Source: Geoanaerobacter pelophilus (GTDB taxonomy: Bacteria; Desulfobacterota; Desulfuromonadia; Geobacterales; DSM-12255). From it: 64,000 nucleotides of DNA. Made by a program: the position numbers and the translations under genes. Positions 57,796-64,000 of the stretch are shown one piece after another; within the stretch, counting starts at the first letter, position 1, and every line of letters starts with the position of its first letter. Under the pieces are notes generated by a model. The model had not been told where the DNA came from, searched no databases, and was given only the letters and a program-made list of their open reading frames with translations. The stretch covers positions 434,001-498,000 of the forward strand of contig NZ_JAHCVJ010000002.1 in assembly GCF_018476885.1 (NCBI RefSeq), in the 5' to 3' direction.

Positions 57796-58698
57796 ATGAA
57801 CATCAAGCAGCTTGAGGTTTTGGTGGCCATTGCCGAAAGTGGCAGCTTTTCCAAGGGGGCGGAGGCGACCTGCATTACGCAGTCCACGGCCAGCCAGCAT
57901 ATTGCCGCACTGGAACTGTCAGCCGGGGTCAAGTTGCTCGATCGAACCGGCCGGGGCGCAGTGCCGACTGAGGCGGGCAAGACACTGCTGATAAGCGCCA
58001 AGCAGGTGCTGGCAGCCCTCAGGAATACCGAACAGGCGATGCGCCGGTTCCGCAGGGGAGAGCATGTTGAACTGCGGGTTGCCGGCAGCAGCATCCCCGG
58101 CACCTATCTGCTCCCTGAAGTCGTCGTCGCTTTGCGTAAGCAGGCTCCGGGAATAACGGTCTGCGCCGAGATTCGCGACAGCAACGAAGCACTGCTATTA
58201 CTCAAAGAGGAATCAGTGGAGCTGGCGATTGTCGGTATTGTTCCCGATGACCGGTTCTTCGAGTCAGAAGTAGTAGGCAGCGACACCATGCGCTTGGTCG
58301 TAAAACAAGGCCACCATTGGGGTGAGCAACGCCGGATTGCTCTTGCCGAGCTGAAATCAGAGTTTCTGGTAGCCAGGGAACAGGGCTCAGGAACCGGCCG
58401 AGCGGTTGCCGCTCTGTTGCGCAGTGCCGGAGTGAGTGAAAAGGAACTTAAAATCGGCGCGGTTTTTTCAAGCAGCGAAGCAGTCAAACAGGCGGTTCTG
58501 GCCGGATGCGGCCCGGCCTTTCTCTCAGAGTTCGCCGTAGCCGGGGAACTGGCCAATGGTGAACTGGCAGCCGTGGATGTCGATAATATCGATCTTAAGC
58601 GGAGTTTTTCCCTGGTCTGGCGTCGGGGGCGCTCTCTATCGCCGGCTGCCGAGATGTTCCGCGCGGCATTGCGTGAAAAGATGCAGGAGCGGAGATGA
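57796..58698 (+). CDS. LysR-family regulator, resembling selenium-metabolism-associated type
   Basis: 300 aa from ATG 57796. HTH residues 1-60: MNIKQLEVLVAIAESGSFSK, TQSTASQHIAALELSAGVKLLD, then the dimer helix. Effector domain 90-295: VAGSSIPGTYLLPEVV, VAREQGSGTGRAVAALL, SSSEAVKQAVLAGCGPAFLS and DLKRSFSLVWRRGRSLSP. The S-x-I-P-G-x-Y-L-L-P and GSGT-RSFSLVWRRGR marks recall the LysR group that often lies near selenium genes; this is from memory and not proven. The start after GGATGGCAT is weak. Confidence 0.8.
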   Translation: MNIKQLEVLVAIAESGSFSKGAEATCITQSTASQHIAALELSAGVKLLDRTGRGAVPTEAGKTLLISAKQVLAALRNTEQAMRRFRRGEHVELRVAGSSIPGTYLLPEVVVALRKQAPGITVCAEIRDSNEALLLLKEESVELAIVGIVPDDRFFESEVVGSDTMRLVVKQGHHWGEQRRIALAELKSEFLVAREQGSGTGRAVAALLRSAGVSEKELKIGAVFSSSEAVKQAVLAGCGPAFLSEFAVAGELANGELAAVDVDNIDLKRSFSLVWRRGRSLSPAAEMFRAALREKMQERR

Positions 58699-58775
58699 TT
58701 GTGCGCGCCTTTCTTTTGTGGTACTAATTCTCAGATTGTCGACACAACTCTCAACACCTTATTTATAGGACTTTC

Positions 58776-61052
58776 ATGGACGACCAAGCCCCGAAAAAGG
58801 ATAAGCTGACCAGCGAGATCAAAGGGATGCTGCTTGGCGCCGCTGGTCTGTTTGTACTGGTGGCACTGATTTCGTTCAACGCCGACGACCTTTCCTTCAA
58901 TACCTTCTCCACCGAAAGCGGTGTCCATAACTTCGGCGGCAGGTTGGGGGCCCAGGTGGCTGACCTGCTGCTCCAGTTCTTTGGCGTGGCCGGCTATATC
59001 ATTGCCGGCGCCATGCTCTATACCGCATACCGCCTGCTCCGCTTCAAAGAGCTTAAGATAACGGTGTACAAGGTCATTGCCTTCTTTGGCCTGATGGTTT
59101 CGGTGTCGGCCCTGTTCGCCTTCAATATCGAATTTACCACCCTGTTCGGCCAGCGCGTTCCGACCGGCGGGGCCATTGGTTACAAAACCGCCGCCATGCT
59201 CAAGGGGCTGCTGGGGGTTGCCGGGGCGCTGCTGTTGCTGCTGCCGGTTCTGGCCGCTTCGATCACTATCATGTCGCGCTTCTCTTTTGTCCTGTTCGCT
59301 GACTGGTGGATCAATGCCATGGGAGATCGCTGGGCACGGTACCGCGAGAAAAAGGCCCTGAACCGGGAGATCATGAAAGATACCAGGGCCAAGGATCCCG
59401 ACAAGCCCGAACCGGTGATCAAGCCGGTTCAGGTAAACATCCCGGTGCCGCCGAAATCGGTAAAGAAGGAAAAACAGGAGTCCGACAAGCTAAAACCCCA
59501 GCAGGAGCTGTTCGAATTCGCCAAGAGCGAGGATGGTTTCCGTACCCCGCCGCTGTCGCTGCTTGATGCTCCGCAGGCGAGCAACCGCAAGGTGGACAAG
59601 GAAGTGCTTACCATGAACGCCCGGTTGCTGGAGAAAAAACTCCGCGATTTCGGCGTGGATGGTGAAGTGGTGGAGATCTGTCCCGGCCCGGTGGTCACCA
59701 TGTACGAATTCGCTCCGGGACCGGGGATCAAGGTCAGCAAGATCGCCGGGCTGGCCGATGACCTCTCCATGGCGCTCCAGGCGCTCTCCATCCGGATCGT
59801 CGCGCCGATTCCGGGCAAAGGGGTGGTCGGCATCGAGCTGCCCAACCGCGACCGGGAGATGGTGGCGCTCAAGGAAATCTTCACCAGCGAGGATTTCCAG
59901 AAGGGGAAATACAAGCTGCCGCTGGCTCTGGGAAAAGATATCGCCGGTCTGCCACTGGTGACCGACCTGGCCAAGATGCCGCACCTGCTGGTGGCCGGCG
60001 CCACCGGTTCCGGCAAATCGGTCTCGATCAACACCATGATCCTGTCGCTCCTCTACACCTACACGCCGAAGGATGTCCGGATCATCATGGTCGATCCCAA
60101 GATGCTGGAGCTTTCGGTCTATGACGGCATCCCCCATCTGCTGCTGCCGGTAGTGACCAACCCGAAGAAGGCGTCCATCTCGCTCCGCTGGGCAGTGGAG
60201 GAGATGGGGCGGCGTTATCGCCTCATGGCCGACAAAGGGGTCCGGAATATCGACTCCTACAACAAGACCCTGGAAAAGCAGGAAAAAGAGATCGAAGAGC
60301 TCAAGGCCCAGGATATCGTCGTTGTTGACGAGGTCGTGGAACCGGAGACCGATGATGCCGCCATCCAGGCCTTTCTCGACAAGGAAGAAGAGCTGGAGCA
60401 CGGTCACCTGCCGTACATTGTCGTCATTGTCGACGAACTGGCCGACCTGATGATGGTGGCCGGCCGGGAGATCGAAGAGTCGATTGCACGGCTGGCCCAG
60501 ATGGCCCGCGCCGCCGGCATCCACCTGATTCTTGCCACCCAGCGACCGTCGGTGGATGTCATCACCGGCCTGATCAAAGCCAACTTCCCGGCCAGGGTCT
60601 CATTCCAGGTATCGAGCAAGATTGACTCGCGCACCATCCTCGACTGCAACGGCGCGGAATCGCTCCTTGGAGCGGGCGACATGCTGTTCCTGCCGCCAGG
60701 CACCTCCAAGCTGCAACGGAGCCACGGCGCCTTTGTCTCCGATGCCGAAGTGCAGCGGGTAGTCGATTTCCTCAAGAAGCAGGGGAAACCGATTTACGAT
60801 AAACGAATCCTCGAAGTGAAAGTCGGTGACGACAAGAGCAGCAGTGACGATGAAGAGCTCGACGAACGCTACGACGACGCCGTAGCCCTGGTGGCCGAGG
60901 CCAAGCAAGCCTCAATCTCCATGATCCAGCGCCGCCTGCGGATCGGCTACAACCGGGCGGCGAGAATCATCGAGAAGATGGAACAGGAAGGGATCGTCGG
61001 CCCCTCCGACGGCACCAGTAAGCCGCGGGAAGTGTTTATCAACAAGCTGTAG
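58776..61052 (+). CDS. ftsK: DNA translocase FtsK/SpoIIIE
   Basis: Septal DNA pump of 758 aa that moves chromosome ends and couples to XerCD. Four N-terminal helices (residues 20-185). A Lys/Pro linker. Motor: alpha domain, then VAGATGSGKSVSINTMILSLL (Walker A), YIVVIVDELADLMMVAG (Walker B), ILATQRPSVDVITGLIKANFPARVSF and AESLLGAGDMLFLPPG. C-terminal gamma winged helix: SISMIQRRLRIGYNRAARIIEKME, which reads polar octamers. Shorter linker than in E. coli (1329 aa). Start ATG 58776. Confidence 0.96.
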   Translation: MDDQAPKKDKLTSEIKGMLLGAAGLFVLVALISFNADDLSFNTFSTESGVHNFGGRLGAQVADLLLQFFGVAGYIIAGAMLYTAYRLLRFKELKITVYKVIAFFGLMVSVSALFAFNIEFTTLFGQRVPTGGAIGYKTAAMLKGLLGVAGALLLLLPVLAASITIMSRFSFVLFADWWINAMGDRWARYREKKALNREIMKDTRAKDPDKPEPVIKPVQVNIPVPPKSVKKEKQESDKLKPQQELFEFAKSEDGFRTPPLSLLDAPQASNRKVDKEVLTMNARLLEKKLRDFGVDGEVVEICPGPVVTMYEFAPGPGIKVSKIAGLADDLSMALQALSIRIVAPIPGKGVVGIELPNRDREMVALKEIFTSEDFQKGKYKLPLALGKDIAGLPLVTDLAKMPHLLVAGATGSGKSVSINTMILSLLYTYTPKDVRIIMVDPKMLELSVYDGIPHLLLPVVTNPKKASISLRWAVEEMGRRYRLMADKGVRNIDSYNKTLEKQEKEIEELKAQDIVVVDEVVEPETDDAAIQAFLDKEEELEHGHLPYIVVIVDELADLMMVAGREIEESIARLAQMARAAGIHLILATQRPSVDVITGLIKANFPARVSFQVSSKIDSRTILDCNGAESLLGAGDMLFLPPGTSKLQRSHGAFVSDAEVQRVVDFLKKQGKPIYDKRILEVKVGDDKSSSDDEELDERYDDAVALVAEAKQASISMIQRRLRIGYNRAARIIEKMEQEGIVGPSDGTSKPREVFINKL

Positions 61053-61072
61053 TTCCAGAGGGAGTAACGCTT

Positions 61073-61639
61073 ATGACCCATTGTCGCAAGGAAAACCTGG
61101 TTCATTTCGCCGTGACCATTATCAGCAAGGATCGGCCCGGGATTGTGGCCGATGTTACCGAAGTGCTGTTTCGCCTGGGCTGCAACATCGAGGATTCGAG
61201 CTGCACCATGCTCGGCGGCGATTTTGCCATGATCCTGATTGTTTCCCACGAAAAGCCGTTCACCAAGGCAAAACTGGTTGACGAATTCAAGGAGCTGCAT
61301 GAGCGGACCGGCCTGGTCACCTATGTCCGCACCCTCTCGGAGGCAGAGATCTGCCCGATCAAGGAGGAGGGGGAGTTGTGCCTGATTTCGGTGTACGGCT
61401 CTGATCAGCCCGGGATCGTCTACCGGGTCACCAGGGTGCTGGCCGATCATCGGGTCAACATCGCCGACCTGAATACCAAGCTGATCGGCACGGTCGAAGA
61501 ACCGGTCTATGTGCTGATGCTGGAGGCTACCCTGCCGGACGGGGTTACCATCGACACGGTATCCGGCCTGCTGGAAAATCTGCGGAAGGAGTTGAAGGTG
61601 GAGATTACCGTGCGTAGCATCACGCCGGTCGCCCTCTGA
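61073..61639 (+). CDS. Two-ACT-domain protein, GcvR-like
   Basis: 188 aa with two ACT domains: residues 8-85 (VHFAVTIISKDRPGIVADVTEVLFRLGCNI) and 98-180 (CLISVYGSDQPGIVYRVTRVLADHRVNI). Such tandem ACT proteins bind amino acids; GcvR in E. coli controls the glycine cleavage system. The order DRPGI and DQPGI shows paired sites. RBS GGGAG. It follows ftsK by 20 bases and def by four, in one operon. Confidence 0.85.
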   Translation: MTHCRKENLVHFAVTIISKDRPGIVADVTEVLFRLGCNIEDSSCTMLGGDFAMILIVSHEKPFTKAKLVDEFKELHERTGLVTYVRTLSEAEICPIKEEGELCLISVYGSDQPGIVYRVTRVLADHRVNIADLNTKLIGTVEEPVYVLMLEATLPDGVTIDTVSGLLENLRKELKVEITVRSITPVAL

Positions 61640-61643
61640 TCAC

Positions 61644-62150
61644 ATGCCCAGCCAGAAGATACTGCTATACCCCCATCCGATCCTGAAGAAGATGGCTCGC
61701 GCCGTGGAGACCGTTGATGACGAAATCAAGGGGCTGTTGGAGGACCTGATCGACACCATGCGCGAAGGCCCCGGCTCAGTCGGGGTTGCTGCCCCGCAGA
61801 TCGGGGTTTCCCTGCGGGTCTGCGTGGTGGATGTCTCCAACAGCAAGCTCGGCAAAGAGAACAACCATGGCCTGCTGGCCCTGATCAACCCGGAGATTGT
61901 TGAGCGCGACGGGGAAGCGTTTATGCGGGAAGGGTGCATGAGCGTGCCGGACTATACCGGTGATGTGGCCCGATCGACCAGGGTTGTCATCCGTTACCTC
62001 AACGAGCAAGGTATCGCATGTGAGCTGGAGGCAACCGGATTCGAGGCGGTTGCCCTGCAGCATGAAATGGACCACCTGGACGGGGTTCTGTTTCTCGATC
62101 GTATCGCTTCGATCAAGACCGGTCTTTTCCGGAGGAAAAGCTACCGATAG
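61644..62150 (+). CDS. def: Peptide deformylase
   Basis: Metalloenzyme of 168 aa that removes the formyl group from nascent proteins. The three motifs are present: GSVGVAAPQIGVSLRV (I), REGCMSVPDYTGDV with the metal Cys (II) and LQHEMDHLDGVLFLD with His-Glu-x-x-x-His (III). No fmt gene follows; a sensor kinase on the minus strand comes next. Start ATG 61644. Confidence 0.96.
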   Translation: MPSQKILLYPHPILKKMARAVETVDDEIKGLLEDLIDTMREGPGSVGVAAPQIGVSLRVCVVDVSNSKLGKENNHGLLALINPEIVERDGEAFMREGCMSVPDYTGDVARSTRVVIRYLNEQGIACELEATGFEAVALQHEMDHLDGVLFLDRIASIKTGLFRRKSYR

Positions 62151-62164
62151 CCACTCCTGGCATG

Positions 62165-64000
62165 TCAGGATTTGAGGGTGAAGAAAAAGGTCGCCCCCTT
62201 GTCGGGCGTCGCCTCTGCCCAGATTTTCCCGCCATGTTTTTCAATAATCCGCTGCACTGTTGCCAGACCGATACCGATCCCTTCGAACTCCTCTACTGAG
62301 TGAAGGCGGCAGAAAGGGACGAACAGGTTTTTACTCCCCTCCATGTCAAACCCTGCCCCATTGTCCCTGACGAAATAGACATGCTCTGTGCCTGTGCCGG
62401 CCTGCCCGAATTCGACAACAGCCTTTTGTGTCTTTTCCGTGTATTTGATGGCATTGCCCAAGAGATTCCTCATGCAGATTTCCAGCATATCTGGGTCTCC
62501 GAGGACAACAATCCCCTGGCAGATGTTTTGCTCAATGCTGCGCCGGCTACTGTCCTCAAGCAGTTCGTTCATTACCTGCACTGCTATCTCGGAGAGATTG
62601 ACCGGCATTAGCGTGATCTCGGCACGAGACAGGCGATTGAGGGTCAACAAGCTGTCGATGACCGTACGAAGGCGGTTGCTGGCTGTTTCAATCCGCTCGG
62701 CGCAGTAAACAAGCAGCTCGGGGTCCGGGTTATCGGCAATCTCTTTTATGGTACTGCTGAACCCGGCCAACCTGGCAATAGGCGCCCGAATCTCATGGGA
62801 AATCGAGTAACAGAAGCTCTCAAGTTCAATGTTCATCCGCTCAAGTTCAGCGGTTCTCACCGCTACCCGCTGCTCCAGCTCCGAATTCAGGAGATGCAGT
62901 TCCGTTTCCATCTGCTTGCGCTCGGCGATGAACCGCGCCTGCTGCACATTCTGATAAGCTGTTGTGGAGAGCTGATTGGCCAGGGTGAAAAGGGCACCGG
63001 CAACAGCCTCGAACTGTTGCTGCGACATGGCAGGGACTTCGCGAAACGCTGCGATCAACTCCTGTTCGTCGGCGCCGATCTCTCGGGCATACTCACGCAT
63101 CCGCTCCTCGGTCTGCGTTTCGTCGCGCACCTGGCCGATGAGCCAGTTGGCGATATGCCGACCGCCGACCGAAATACCGGCGCCGGCGTCCCACAGGCCG
63201 CCACTCATGCATGGCTGGATTGCCGGGCCATTGTGAGAAAGGCGCCCCAGCATTGCGTCGGATTTATAGCAGTTTGCCAGCCCCTTCTCTGTTTGACGAA
63301 TAATGTCGATGCACAGTCGGCAGAAACCGCTCGGTTGCGTAATCGGAGTGCCGTCCGGATAGGTGATTATCGAAGCTACCCCGGTAGCCTTGGCAAATTC
63401 ATCCTGCAACCTCTGGATATCGCTCAGATTGAACAGGTCTTCAAAATCAATGCTCCAGTTTTCGTCCAGAGGCCTGGTCAGCGACATAATCCGTCGCTCA
63501 AGCGCCGCCTCAACCTGCTTGCGCTCGGTAATGTCGTGCACCATGCCGGTGGACTTGATGATTTGCCCAGCGCTGTCGCAGACATGGAAACAGCGCTCCA
63601 GCACCACCCGGACCTCCCCTGATTTCTCCCGGATGATCCGGTGCTCGATCTCATAACTGCTGTTGCCGGCAGCAACCGATTCTAAATATGCCGATTTGAC
63701 CAGCGCCCGGTCTTCCGGGTGAACCATGGCGAGAAAAGCATCATAAGTCGGCTCGATCGATTGCGGCTCAAGGCCGACAATGCGGAACACCTCGTCAGAC
63801 CAGGAAAGTTTGTCGGTTGCGAGGTCGTGCGACCAGGATCCGACATGGGAGATCTCCTCGGCCAGCCGCAGCAGTTCTTCACTCTCGACAACCCCTGCGA
63901 CCATCTGCCGGATCTCTTCGTGGGTCTCCTTGAGCCTAGCGGTCATGATGTTGAATAATTGGGTCAGGGAACCGATTTCGTCAGTTGCGTTTACCGCCAA
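62165..64000 (-). CDS. Sensor histidine kinase with HAMP, PAS and PocR domain, cut by window edge
   Basis: The frame runs off the right edge, so the N-terminus (sensor and membrane helices) is missing. At least 611 aa remain. The first residues (NATDEIGSLTQLFNIMTARL) are the end of a HAMP. A PAS domain at about 50-160 (WSDEVFRIVGLEPQSIEP). A PocR-type domain at about 185-350: FNLSDIQRLQDEFAKATGVAS, FCRLCIDIIRQTEKGLANCYKSD, CMSGGLWDAGAGISVGGRHIANWLIGQV. Then a kinase core with CYSISHEIRAPIARLAGFS (phospho-His), LLGNAIKYTEKTQ (N box), VRDNGAGFDM and GIGIGLATVQRII. A conserved Cys group in PocR could bind a small metabolite or metal. Confidence 0.9.
   Translation of the reverse strand: MAVNATDEIGSLTQLFNIMTARLKETHEEIRQMVAGVVESEELLRLAEEISHVGSWSHDLATDKLSWSDEVFRIVGLEPQSIEPTYDAFLAMVHPEDRALVKSAYLESVAAGNSSYEIEHRIIREKSGEVRVVLERCFHVCDSAGQIIKSTGMVHDITERKQVEAALERRIMSLTRPLDENWSIDFEDLFNLSDIQRLQDEFAKATGVASIITYPDGTPITQPSGFCRLCIDIIRQTEKGLANCYKSDAMLGRLSHNGPAIQPCMSGGLWDAGAGISVGGRHIANWLIGQVRDETQTEERMREYAREIGADEQELIAAFREVPAMSQQQFEAVAGALFTLANQLSTTAYQNVQQARFIAERKQMETELHLLNSELEQRVAVRTAELERMNIELESFCYSISHEIRAPIARLAGFSSTIKEIADNPDPELLVYCAERIETASNRLRTVIDSLLTLNRLSRAEITLMPVNLSEIAVQVMNELLEDSSRRSIEQNICQGIVVLGDPDMLEICMRNLLGNAIKYTEKTQKAVVEFGQAGTGTEHVYFVRDNGAGFDMEGSKNLFVPFCRLHSVEEFEGIGIGLATVQRIIEKHGGKIWAEATPDKGATFFFTLKS

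Noticed and set aside
1-64000. CRISPR arrays, insertion sequences, tRNA or rRNA genes, prophage
   Set aside because: No spaced repeats, transposase or integrase motifs, or tRNA-like cloverleaf ends were seen by eye on either strand.

Overview
The window looks like chromosome from a Geobacter-type bacterium (Desulfuromonadota/Geobacterales), judged by family content rather than by any database search. Indicators are a Ni-CO dehydrogenase operon with an FAD/NAD oxidoreductase, a periplasmic multihaem c-type cytochrome, GEMM-Ib riboswitches of the Geobacter type, a probable selenoprotein, rubredoxin, tandem small heat-shock proteins and many sensor kinases. I see no rRNA, tRNA, CRISPR array, insertion sequence or prophage. 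Coding density is high. Dus at the left edge and a PAS/PocR histidine kinase at the right edge are cut by the window.

Layout. 1-4.1 kb is a cell-envelope block on the minus strand: an L,D-transpeptidase, a Braun-lipoprotein-like protein ending in Lys, and a second L,D-transpeptidase (LysM-YkuD-SPOR) preceded by two tandem riboswitches that resemble 3',3'-cGAMP (GEMM-Ib) aptamers, each with its own terminator. 4.2-24.5 kb is mainly housekeeping and stress genes: srkA, a fatty-acid desaturase, a HAD phosphatase, ppiC, DUF445, LtrA, an ArsR-DUF2087-GIY-YIG fusion, a rhodanese-YceI fusion, an ADP-ribosylglycohydrolase homologue with a lost motif, a monofunctional transglycosylase, rsgA, DoxX, rarD, a short CsbD-like gene, dodecin, and overlapping ald and carbamate kinase genes. 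24.6-29.5 kb holds a Tat-exported FMN alpha-hydroxy-acid oxidase next to a three-haem cytochrome fused to a PstS-like domain, then a LytS/LytR two-component pair. 29.7-36.4 kb has an ABC-F ATPase, RhlE with a small basic upstream ORF, a cold-shock protein, DUF3553, DUF815 and an exported tandem rhodanese.

36.4-42.1 kb is a complete CO-oxidation unit read on the minus strand: RcoM-like PAS-LytTR sensor, cooS, cooC, CooF-like ferredoxin and FAD oxidoreductase. It would move electrons from CO through CooS and CooF to NAD(P). It is followed by a PstS-like binding protein. 43-51.8 kb is a signalling cluster: NtrC-type regulator, chemoreceptor, large multi-PAS kinase and receiver-GGDEF-EAL protein. 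51.8-52.9 kb holds a thioredoxin with an in-frame UGA at the first redox position and a SECIS-like hairpin, so a likely selenoprotein, behind a Cys-containing unknown protein. 53-55.2 kb has two Hsp20 genes, a cytidylate-kinase-like protein and rubredoxin. 55.2-64 kb has a CPA2 antiporter, DUF3124, a LysR regulator, ftsK, a two-ACT-domain regulator, def and the truncated kinase.

Regulatory structure stands out. rsgA and the ABC-F gene share an almost identical leader in which a promoter is followed at once by an intrinsic terminator, and the DUF445 gene has a similar layout. At least nine intergenic hairpins share the core AAGGCGGCC-loop-GGCCGCCTT. The ArsR fusion gene, the CO operon and the hsp20 operon each have a clear inverted repeat at or near a plausible promoter.
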